From: JBOICV01 sp050740255
GTDB lineage: Bacteria > Pseudomonadota > Gammaproteobacteria > Nevskiales > JBOICV01
DNA length: 11,930 nt
NCBI GenBank assembly: GCA_050740255.1
Contig: JBOICV010000126.1
Coordinates: 1-11,930, forward strand
Direction of reading: 5' to 3'
The position numbers and the translations under genes are program-made. Position 1 is the stretch's first letter. The number at the start of each line of letters is the position of its first letter. Shown here one piece after another: positions 1 to 7,597 of this stretch. A model generated the notes under the pieces. The model had not been told where the DNA came from and ran no database searches. It was given only the letters and a program-made list of their open reading frames with translations.

Positions 1-31
1 GCTTCGGGCAGGCCTCGCGGCCTGCCCGAAG
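1..31 (-). terminator. Strong GC-rich hairpin, probable terminator or 3' end structure
   Basis: Positions 2-14 and 19-31 are perfect reverse complements, giving a 13-bp stem with a 4-nt loop. Read on the minus strand the loop is GCGA, a GNRA-type tetraloop closed by C-G. The hairpin lies 55 bp past the stop codon of the minus-strand gene at 87-392, so it could end that transcript. A second small dyad (66-71 with 77-82) sits just after that stop codon. The bases that would hold a U-tract on the minus strand are outside the window, so a Rho-independent terminator cannot be confirmed. It could equally serve a gene lying to the left. Confidence 0.4.
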
Positions 32-86
32 GGCGCCGAATCCACCCGACTTACTACGCGCCTAGCGGCCCATTGAGGGCCGGATC

Positions 87-392
87 CTAAGCGGCCTTCT
101 TAAGATCGTAGCGCGATTCCTCGGGGCTGGACGGCGTTGCTACTTCGCTATCCCGACCAGGTTTTGCCACTTCCCGACTATCGCGGGCGATCAGCACCAG
201 CAGACCGATCACACACCCCAGCGTCAGCGTCAGCACGGGCGCCCACACCAGGAAGGAAAGGCTGTGCGGGACCACCCCGCCGATGGCGACAAAGCCGGCG
301 GGGTATTGGACAGCGGTGCTGGCGTTGGCAGTACCGGACAGCAGTGCGACGCCTGACAGAGCCAGGGAAGCAAGCTTGTTGATCGTGTTCAT
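87..392 (-). CDS. Small exported single-pass membrane protein, unknown function
   Basis: 101 residues. The start at 392 is chosen because AAGGAG (400-405 on the plus strand as CTCCTT) lies 7 nt upstream of the ATG, and the first residues then form a classical signal peptide: MNTINK, a hydrophobic stretch to about residue 18, and a likely cleavage site after the Ala in GTANA. A longer reading from 461 has no such support. The exported part is short, about 25 residues, and includes VQYPAGFVAIGGVVPHS. A membrane segment of about 22 residues follows (around SFLVWAPVLTLTLGCVIGLL), then a charged, Ser/Pro/Glu-rich cytoplasmic tail ending in DLKKAA. This predicts N-out, C-in topology. I do not recognise the family. 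The VVP before the helix faintly recalls sorting signals, but the tail after the helix is too long for PEP-CTERM. It lies downstream of tRNA-Ser in the same orientation, with no clear terminator between them. Confidence 0.7.
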   Translation of the reverse strand: MNTINKLASLALSGVALLSGTANASTAVQYPAGFVAIGGVVPHSLSFLVWAPVLTLTLGCVIGLLVLIARDSREVAKPGRDSEVATPSSPEESRYDLKKAA

Positions 393-402
393 GGCGTTTC
401 TC

Positions 403-448
403 CTTGGGCCAGATTCGCAAGGCGGGGTTTGCCTTCGATGGGCCCAAG
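403..448 (-). promoter_or_regulatory. Leader hairpin that may hide the ribosome binding site
   Basis: In the leader of the small membrane protein gene, 403-410 (CTTGGGCC) and 441-448 (GGCCCAAG) are perfect 8-bp reverse complements. An inner stem (AAGGC at 419-423 with GCCTT at 431-435) can stack inside. On the transcript the 3' arm includes the first three bases of the AAGGAG ribosome binding site (400-405), so folding would partly cover it. This is a possible RNA-level control, such as a thermosensor or attenuating fold. The pairing is seen in the sequence; the function is inferred. Confidence 0.35.
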
Positions 449-484
449 CTACGCCCCCCATGTATCAGGGTTAGTTCAGGACGC

Positions 485-499
485 TGAAATATGATTTCA
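485..499. promoter_or_regulatory. Perfect 6-3-6 palindrome, possible operator
   Basis: TGAAAT-ATG-ATTTCA is a perfect dyad with 6-bp arms in a locally AT-rich patch. It lies about 95 bp upstream of the start of the small membrane protein gene and 44 bp past the 3' end of tRNA-Ser. On the minus strand it overlaps TTGAAA, a good -35 match, but no convincing -10 follows at 16-18 bp. It could be a repressor or activator site. No regulator can be named from the sequence. Confidence 0.25.
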
Positions 500-542
500 A
501 TGCTGCGACTGCCCGCTGACGTTATCCGGCGTCGCATGAGGG

Positions 543-633
543 TGGCGGAGAGGGAGGGATTCGAACCCTCGATACGCTTTTGGCGTATACGCCCTTAGCA
601 GGGGCGCGCCTTCGACCACTCGGCCACCTCTCC
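543..633 (-). tRNA. tRNA-Ser (anticodon GCU)
   Basis: The 91-nt gene folds as a class II tRNA on the minus strand. The 7-bp acceptor stem is GGAGAGG with CCTCTCC, followed by discriminator G and an encoded CCA (543-545). The D-arm contains GCCGAGTGGTCGAAGGC. The anticodon stem CGCCC/GGGCG encloses loop CTGCTAA with anticodon GCU, which reads AGC and AGU codons. A long variable arm (TATACGCC...AAAGCGTATC region) is typical of serine tRNAs. The T-arm is GAGGGTTCGAATCCCTC. Its position just downstream of csrA matches the gene order in Pseudomonas. Confidence 0.97.
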
Positions 634-681
634 AAGATATAAAACGCTGCGCGAACCCCTGAGGGCATTCGCGGGCGCGCT

Positions 682-710
682 AGGATACCGGCTGAGTGAT
701 AGTGGGTAAA
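682..710 (-). promoter_or_regulatory. Candidate promoter for tRNA-Ser
   Basis: On the minus strand TTTACC (705-710) and TATCCT (682-687) are separated by exactly 17 bp, each matching 4 of 6 sigma-70 consensus bases. Transcription would start near 675, giving a leader of about 40 nt before the mature tRNA. That leader can form a hairpin: 650-655 (CGCGAA) with 668-673 (TTCGCG), plus a small inner CCC/GGG stem. The promoter begins 14 bp past the csrA stop, so tRNA-Ser may be transcribed alone or together with csrA. Confidence 0.4.
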
Positions 711-723
711 GCCAAACGCCCCA

Positions 724-957
724 CTAATGCGGGCTTTTTTCTGTGCTTGCGGCTTTCTGCGGCGGAGCGGCCGGTTGCGGCGTCTCGCTGCTCCCTTCCT
801 CGGCAATACGTCGGTAAATCTCCTCGCGGTGCACAGTCACGTCGCGAGGTGCGTTGACCCCGACGCGCACCTGATTGCCCTTGACCCCTAGAACCGTGAC
901 GGTGATTTCATCGCCAATCATCACCGTCTCACCCACACGGCGCGTCAATATCAGCAT
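724..957 (-). CDS. csrA: CsrA/RsmA carbon storage regulator, RNA-binding translational regulator
   Basis: 77 residues. The first 60 match the CsrA family closely: MLILTRRVGETVMIGDEI at the N-terminus and NAPRDVTVHREEIYRRI in the core. Leu4 and Arg44, RNA-contact positions known from the family, are both present. CsrA acts as a dimer that binds GGA motifs in mRNA leaders to repress or stabilise messages, and sets central carbon metabolism, motility and biofilm. The last 20 or so residues form a Pro/Ala/Ser-rich tail (ETPQPAAPPQKAAS), variable in the family and probably disordered. The ATG at 957 has GGGAG 7 nt upstream. The gene follows lysC after 103 nt and precedes tRNA-Ser, the order also seen for rsmA in Pseudomonas. 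Confidence 0.98.
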   Translation of the reverse strand: MLILTRRVGETVMIGDEITVTVLGVKGNQVRVGVNAPRDVTVHREEIYRRIAEEGSSETPQPAAPPQKAASTEKSPH

Positions 958-964
958 GTCGTTT

Positions 965-1031
965 CTCCCGCCCGTTGTCTTCCATTGACCGGCCCGTGAA
1001 CCGGGCTCTTCGCGGCTTATCTGGCCTTCCT
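965..1031 (-). promoter_or_regulatory. csrA leader with three GGA motifs, candidate CsrA self-binding sites
   Basis: On the minus strand the leader contains AGGA (1028-1031), AATGGA (981-986, matching the ANGGA core) and the GGGAG ribosome binding site (965-969). Between the first two is a small hairpin, GCCCG/CGGGC with a 5-nt loop (992-1006). CsrA proteins are known to repress their own translation through several GGA sites, one overlapping the ribosome binding site. This layout fits that model. GGA is a short motif, so chance cannot be excluded. Confidence 0.4.
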
Positions 1032-1036
1032 CACTA

Positions 1037-1064
1037 GCTATAGGGGGCTGGGCCGCTCTGTCAG
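1037..1064 (-). promoter_or_regulatory. Candidate csrA promoter overlapping the lysC stop
   Basis: On the minus strand CTGACA (1059-1064, 5 of 6 matches to the -35 consensus) lies 16 bp before TATAGC (1037-1042, 4 of 6 matches to -10). The -35 overlaps the lysC stop codon at 1061-1063. The start would be near 1030, giving a leader of about 75 nt that contains the GGA motifs. csrA could thus be expressed apart from alaS-lysC. Confidence 0.4.
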
Positions 1065-2284
1065 TTCCCAGTCTCGCCCAAATCGAAGGCTTTATGCAAG
1101 GCGCGCACGGCCAGCTCGAGGTATTTGTCCTCGACCACGACCGAGACTTTGATCTCGCTGGTGGAGATCATGCGGATGTTGATGTTCTCTTTAGCCAGCG
1201 TGCCGAACATCTTGGCCGCGATGCCGGCGTGCGAGCGCATACCAACCCCCACCATGGAAACCTTGGCGATGTCGGCGGCGCCAGTGACCGCGCGCGCGCC
1301 GAGTTGCTTGGACACGCGCTCGGCCAGTTCGCGTGCGCGCTCGTAGTCGTTGCGATGAACGGTGAAGGTGAAATCGGTCGAGCCATCGGCGCCGACGTTT
1401 TGCACGATCATGTCCACTTCGATATTGGCCTCGCCGATGGGGCCGAGTATCGCGAAGGCGATGCCCGGCTTGTCGGGCACGCCCTGTACGGTGAGCTGGG
1501 CCTCGTCACGGTTAAACGCCAGACCGGAGATCAACGGGGCTTCCACGTTCTGTTCCTCCATCGTAATGAGCGTGCCGGGGCCGTCTTGAAAAGTAGACAG
1601 CACGCGCAGCGGCACGTTGTACTTGCCGGCGAATTCGACCGAGCGGATTTGCAGCACCTTGGAGCCCTGGCTGGCCATCTCGAGCATTTCCTCGAAAGTG
1701 ATCTGGTCCAGCCGGCGCGCGGCAGGTTCCACCCGCGGATCGGTGGTATAGACGCCATCCACATCGGTATAAATCTGGCACTCTTCGGCCTTGAGCGCGG
1801 CGGCCAGCGCGACGCCAGTGGTGTCTGAACCGCCACGGCCGAGCGTCGTGATATTGCCCTGCTCGTCCACACCCTGAAAGCCGGCGACGACGACCACACG
1901 GCCGGCTTTCAAATCCGCGCGCAGTCGCGCGTCATCAATCTGGCGGATACGGGCCTTGTTGTGCGCATCGTCGGTCAGAATCCGCACTTGCGCACCGGTA
2001 TAGGAACGCGCCGGCACACCTAAATCCTCCAGCGCGATGCACAGCAGGCCGATCGTGACCTGCTCGCCGGTTGAGATCACCACGTCCACTTCGCGTGGAT
2101 TGGGGCGAGCGGAGAGACCCTTGGCCAGCTTCAGCAGCCGATCCGTTTCACCGGACATGGCGGAAACGACGACCACGAGGTCGTGACCCTTCGCTTTCCA
2201 TTCCGCCACCTTGCGGGCGACGTGCTGGATGCGCTCGGGCGTACCGACCGAGGTGCCGCCGTATTTTTGGACGATTAGAGCCAT
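1061..2284 (-). CDS. lysC: Aspartokinase (monofunctional, ACT-domain regulated)
   Basis: 407 residues. Phosphorylates L-aspartate with ATP to 4-phosphoaspartate, the first step toward lysine, threonine, methionine and diaminopimelate. The kinase domain (about 1-245) shows KYGGTSVG at residues 7-14, VVVVSAMSGETDRL at about 37-50, GRGGSDTT at 149-156 and TDVDGVYTTDPR at 173-184. Two C-terminal ACT domains (about 260-330 and 340-405) are the known site of feedback inhibition by lysine and/or threonine. Some aspartokinases make a separate regulatory subunit from an internal start; Met242 lies at the matching place but has no ribosome binding site, so this is doubtful here. The ATG at 2284 follows alaS after 33 nt, has no clear Shine-Dalgarno sequence, and is probably cotranscribed with alaS. 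Confidence 0.97.
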   Translation of the reverse strand: MALIVQKYGGTSVGTPERIQHVARKVAEWKAKGHDLVVVVSAMSGETDRLLKLAKGLSARPNPREVDVVISTGEQVTIGLLCIALEDLGVPARSYTGAQVRILTDDAHNKARIRQIDDARLRADLKAGRVVVVAGFQGVDEQGNITTLGRGGSDTTGVALAAALKAEECQIYTDVDGVYTTDPRVEPAARRLDQITFEEMLEMASQGSKVLQIRSVEFAGKYNVPLRVLSTFQDGPGTLITMEEQNVEAPLISGLAFNRDEAQLTVQGVPDKPGIAFAILGPIGEANIEVDMIVQNVGADGSTDFTFTVHRNDYERARELAERVSKQLGARAVTGAADIAKVSMVGVGMRSHAGIAAKMFGTLAKENINIRMISTSEIKVSVVVEDKYLELAVRALHKAFDLGETGN

Positions 2285-2317
2285 GGGTGAAACACGCGCA
2301 AAACGGCGCGCATTCTA

Positions 2318-4930
<2,613 letters not shown>

Positions 4931-5017
4931 TGGGGCAGGAACCGCGTCCGACGTTAGGAAGGAGAACTATGTTAGCGGAAGCGGCCCAACTGCGGCCAGC
5001 AAGTGGACAAAAAGCCC

Positions 5018-5509
5018 TCAGGAATCCTCGACTTCGCCAAGCGCCTGGCGGATTTGTTCGGTCGTGAAACCGCGGCCGGCGAGAAACCGCGTCTGGCGTA
5101 TGCGTTCCTTGTGGCTGGAGGGCAGCAGCGGGCCAAAACGCTTCTCGCGCGCCGCGCGCGCCTGCGTCACCCAGTCGGTGGCCTCGGCCTCCATGGCGGG
5201 TGTGATTTCATCGGCGCCTAATCCGCGCTGACGCAGCTCCGCTTGAATGCGCCGCGGCCCATGGCCCCGCTGCCGGCGGGTGCGGGTCAGCACATCGGCA
5301 TAGCGCGCATTGCTCAGCAAGCCCTCGGCCGCAAGCTGTGCCACGGTCTCGCCCACCAGTTCTTCAGGTAGGCCACGCTCCAGCAGCTTGCGGGTTAATT
5401 CCTGCAGGCTATGTTCCCGCCGCGCCAGCAAACCCAGGGCGCGTTCGCGCACCTCAGCGGGTTTGGCTGCGGCCGCGGCGATGAGCGAATCAGGCTTCCG
5501 CCGCCACAT
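5018..5509 (-). CDS. recX: RecX, regulator of RecA
   Basis: 163 residues as drawn. RecX binds RecA filaments and limits their growth and activity. The protein has the family's arrangement of helical repeats: RERALGLLARREHSLQELTRKLLERG near the N-terminus, a middle segment with GHGPRRIQAELRQRG, and a C-terminal RIRQTRFLAGRGFTTEQIRQAL. The start at 5509 overlaps the recA stop by 20 nt, and GGAGG abuts the ATG with no spacing, so initiation probably relies on ribosomes finishing recA. A GTG at 5452 (Val20) is an alternative that would give 144 residues, nearer the start of family homology, but it has no ribosome binding site. No terminator is seen between recA and recX. Confidence 0.93.
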   Translation of the reverse strand: MWRRKPDSLIAAAAAKPAEVRERALGLLARREHSLQELTRKLLERGLPEELVGETVAQLAAEGLLSNARYADVLTRTRRQRGHGPRRIQAELRQRGLGADEITPAMEAEATDWVTQARAAREKRFGPLLPSSHKERIRQTRFLAGRGFTTEQIRQALGEVEDS

Positions 5510-6521
5510 CCTCCGCCACCACGCGCCGCTTGGGCATTAACTTCTCGCGCAACTGCTGCTCCAGTTTCTGCGCCAGCTCGGGGTGCTCCTTGAGGTAGAT
5601 GCGCGCGTTGTCCTTGCCCTGCCCGATCTTTTCGCCCTTATGCGCGAACCAGGCGCCGGATTTCTCGATCAGGTCGTGTTCCACGCCCAGATCGATGAGC
5701 TCGCCTTCGCGCGAGACGCCCTCGCCGTAGAGAATCTCGAAAATCACGATCTTGAATGGCGGCGCCAGCTTGTTCTTGGCCACCTTGACCTTGGTCTCGT
5801 TGCCGATGATTTCATCGCCCTTCTTGACCGCGCCGATGCGGCGGATGTCCAGACGCACTGTGGCGTAGAACTTGAGCGCGTTGCCGCCGGTCGTCGTCTC
5901 GGGATTCTGGCCCGGCATCATGATGCCGATCTTCATGCGTAGCTGGTTGATGAAGATCACCATGGTGTTGCTGCGCTTGATGTTGCCGGTAAGTTTGCGT
6001 AAGGCCTGGCTCATGAGCCGCGCCTGCAGACCGGGCAACTGGTCGCCCATCTCACCTTCAATCTCCGCCCGGGGCGTGAGCGCCGCCACCGAGTCCACCA
6101 CCACCACGTCCACGCTGGCGCTGCGCACCAGGGTGTCAGTGATTTCCAGCGCCTGCTCGCCGTTATCGGGCTGTGACACCAGCAGATCATCCATGTTGAC
6201 GCCCAGCGCGCGCGCGTAAATCGGGTCCAAGGCATGCTCGGCGTCCACGAAGGCGGCCACCCCGCCCAGCTTCTGCGCCGAGGCCACAACCTGCAGCGCC
6301 AGCGTCGTCTTGCCGGAAGATTCCGGCCCGTAGATCTCGACCACGCGGCCGCGCGGCAAGCCGCCGATGCCGAGCGCAACGTCCAGATTCAGCGAGCCGG
6401 TGGAAATCACCTGCACATCGTGCACCGCATCGTCGCCCATGCGCATAACCGAACCCTTGCCGAACTGGCGCTCGATCTGTGCCAGCGCGGCGGCCAGCGC
6501 CTTCTTCTTGTCGTCGTTCAT
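5490..6521 (-). CDS. recA: RecA recombinase
   Basis: 343 residues, near the usual 345-355. An ATP-dependent strand-exchange protein that forms filaments on single-stranded DNA, drives recombinational repair, and triggers LexA self-cleavage in the SOS response. Seen here: N-terminal DDKKKALAAALAQIERQFGK; Walker A GPESSGKT at residues 65-72; FVDAEHALDP with Glu95, equivalent to the catalytic Glu; VVVVDSVAAL (Walker B); the DNA-binding loops around MGDQLPGLQARLMSQALRKL and GIMMPGQNPETTTGGNALKF. The C-terminal tail (KLMPKRRVVAEDVAAEA) is only moderately acidic. The ATG at 6521 has AGGA about 11 nt upstream, a little far. It overlaps recX and probably shares its transcript. Confidence 0.99.
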   Translation of the reverse strand: MNDDKKKALAAALAQIERQFGKGSVMRMGDDAVHDVQVISTGSLNLDVALGIGGLPRGRVVEIYGPESSGKTTLALQVVASAQKLGGVAAFVDAEHALDPIYARALGVNMDDLLVSQPDNGEQALEITDTLVRSASVDVVVVDSVAALTPRAEIEGEMGDQLPGLQARLMSQALRKLTGNIKRSNTMVIFINQLRMKIGIMMPGQNPETTTGGNALKFYATVRLDIRRIGAVKKGDEIIGNETKVKVAKNKLAPPFKIVIFEILYGEGVSREGELIDLGVEHDLIEKSGAWFAHKGEKIGQGKDNARIYLKEHPELAQKLEQQLREKLMPKRRVVAEDVAAEA

Positions 6522-6562
6522 GTGTATGTGGTTCCTCGTGTCGGTTGCGTTAAACCGGCTGG

Positions 6563-6605
6563 ATTGTTAGGCCGGCTCCGCAAAAATGCAAATAGTAAGT
6601 TTCTA
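6563..6605 (-). promoter_or_regulatory. recA promoter region with an imperfect palindrome, no canonical LexA box
   Basis: An AT-rich patch on the minus strand offers a weak sigma-70 pair: TTGCAT (6586-6591) and AACAAT (6563-6568), 17 bp apart. Just upstream, 6593-6605 (TAGTAAGTTTCTA) is an imperfect palindrome that matches its own reverse complement at 10 of 13 positions. No CTGT or ACAG occurs between 6522 and 6733, so the usual gammaproteobacterial LexA site CTGT-N8-ACAG is absent. The palindrome is a candidate operator; its outer TAG/CTA ends recall the TTAG-N6-TACTA LexA motif described in Xanthomonadales, though the match is poor. Confidence 0.35.
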
Positions 6606-6606
6606 C

Positions 6607-6726
6607 GGTAACGTCTCAGTTTGCCGCCTAACCTTTTGTGCTCGTCATTCCGGCGAAGACCGGAATCCAGTCTTTTCAATACCATGGACACCGGCCTGCG
6701 CCGGTGTGACGGCAAACTGAGTTACC
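6607..6726. repeat. Nested inverted repeat with two hairpins between ppsR and recA
   Basis: Outer arms: 6607-6625 and 6711-6726 are inverted copies sharing CTCAGTTTGCC and the adjoining GGTAA, with a small insertion in the left arm. Inner arms: 6643-6669 and 6685-6711 (27 bp each) are inverted copies identical at 21 of 27 positions, separated by 15 bp. Each inner arm is itself a hairpin: ATTCCGG/CCGGAAT (6647-6653 with 6660-6666) and ACACCGG/CCGGTGT (6688-6694 with 6701-6707). The inner element resembles a dispersed repeat of the type CGTCATTCC...GGAATCCAG that I know from many proteobacterial genomes. It starts 8 bp past the ppsR stop and could act as its transcript end or as an insulator before recA. 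No transposase is present; a small non-autonomous element or REP/BIME-like unit is the best guess. Confidence 0.6.
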
Positions 6727-6733
6727 ACCGTCT

Positions 6734-7561
6734 TTACGCGTACGAGTGCCGGCGCAGTTTCTTGTCCTGCATGATGGTCACCGCCATCTCCTCAATGGAC
6801 ATATTGGTGGAGTCGAGATAAGGCACAGCATGCTGCCTGTATAGCTGCTCGGCCTGACGCAGCTCGTAGCCGGCTTGCTGCAGCGAGGCGTAACGGCTGC
6901 CGGGACGCCGCTCGCTTCGCACCTGATGCAGGCGCTCGGGATTGCTGATCAGGCCGAATAGCTTGTTCTTGTGCGCCGTCAGAAATCCCGGCAAGCGGGT
7001 TTTTTCGAGGTCTTCTTCCGTCAGCGGATAGTTCGCGGCGTAGACGCCGTATTGCATCGCCAGGTAAATGCAGGTGGGCGTCTTGCCGCAGCGCGAGGGC
7101 GCGATCAGGATCACATCCGCTTTGGCGAAATTCTTGGTGGTCGCGCCATCGTCATGCACCAACGCATAGTTCATGGCGTCCATGCGCGTACGATAGGCTT
7201 CGCTGTCGGCCTGACCATGCGCCCGGCCTTCCACATGGGTCGCGTGCAGGTGCAGCTCCTGCTCGATGGGGCCAAGATAGGTGTCGAACAAGTCCAGAAA
7301 CAGCGCGTTGGCGCCGCGCACCAGGCCGCGGATTTCGTCGTTGACGGTGGTACTGAATATAATTGGCCGCTTGCCGCTCTCCTGCGCCGCCTGGTTGATG
7401 TAGTCAACCGCGGCGCGCGCCTTGTCCGGCGTGTTGATGAAGGGCAGCGTCATCTGCTTGAACTCGGTCACATCGAATTGCGTGAGCAGCGTATGGCCGA
7501 GGCTCTCCGCGGTAATGCCGGTACGATCGGAGAGAAAGAAAACAGTGCGTTTTTCTTGCAT
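6734..7561 (-). CDS. ppsR: PpsR, PEP synthase regulatory kinase/pyrophosphorylase (DUF299)
   Basis: 275 residues, against 277 in E. coli. A bifunctional enzyme that switches PEP synthase off by ADP-dependent phosphorylation of a Thr beside the catalytic His, and on by Pi-dependent dephosphorylation. Family landmarks: VFFLSDRTGITAESLGHTLL at the N-terminus, the P-loop-like ILIAPSRCGKTPTCIYLAMQ near residues 150-170, KLFGLISNPERL, and SRYASL near the C-terminus. The start at 7561 is chosen because homology begins at MQEKRTVFFLSD. The frame stays open to 7729, but that stretch lies over the ppsA start and looks unlike the family. No Shine-Dalgarno precedes the ATG. The gene diverges from its target ppsA, 25 nt away. 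Confidence 0.95.
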   Translation of the reverse strand: MQEKRTVFFLSDRTGITAESLGHTLLTQFDVTEFKQMTLPFINTPDKARAAVDYINQAAQESGKRPIIFSTTVNDEIRGLVRGANALFLDLFDTYLGPIEQELHLHATHVEGRAHGQADSEAYRTRMDAMNYALVHDDGATTKNFAKADVILIAPSRCGKTPTCIYLAMQYGVYAANYPLTEEDLEKTRLPGFLTAHKNKLFGLISNPERLHQVRSERRPGSRYASLQQAGYELRQAEQLYRQHAVPYLDSTNMSIEEMAVTIMQDKKLRRHSYA

Positions 7562-7567
7562 GCGCCA

Positions 7568-7597
7568 GTTTAACAAGGGGTAGTCAATGAGTTCCAA
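7568..7597 (-). promoter_or_regulatory. Weak candidate promoter for ppsR in the 25-nt divergent gap
   Basis: On the minus strand TTGGAA (7592-7597) and TTAAAC (7568-7573) are 18 bp apart, with 4 and 3 consensus matches. The -35 would lie within the first codons of ppsA. Transcription would begin at or next to the ppsR ATG, implying a leaderless or nearly leaderless message, in keeping with the missing Shine-Dalgarno. The matches are weak, and a promoter further inside ppsA is equally possible. Confidence 0.2.

Noticed and set aside
393..461. A longer version of the small membrane protein starting at 461
   Set aside because: It would bury the signal peptide behind 23 Arg/Pro-rich residues and ignore the good ribosome site before 392.
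703..728. AGTGGG/CCCACT dyad just after csrA, considered as its terminator
   Set aside because: The stem is only 6 bp with a loop of about 13 nt and there is no T-run.
1559..1561. Internal lysC start (Met242) for a separate regulatory subunit, as in some aspartokinases
   Set aside because: The position fits but no Shine-Dalgarno precedes it, so the sequence gives no support.
1094..1828. A 244-codon open frame on the plus strand over lysC
   Set aside because: Antisense shadow of lysC; low-complexity residue makeup and no ribosome site.
4969..5067. A 32-codon plus-strand frame with an ideal AAGGAG 4 nt before its ATG, in the recX-alaS gap
   Set aside because: It runs antisense into the recX 3' end, the peptide looks like random GC-rich coding, the spacing is short, and no plus-strand promoter is seen. 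It could be revisited with ribosome profiling.
6823..6843. ACAG...CTGT elements near 6830, considered as a LexA site
   Set aside because: The half sites are in the wrong order for CTGT-N8-ACAG and lie inside the ppsR coding region, about 300 bp from recA.
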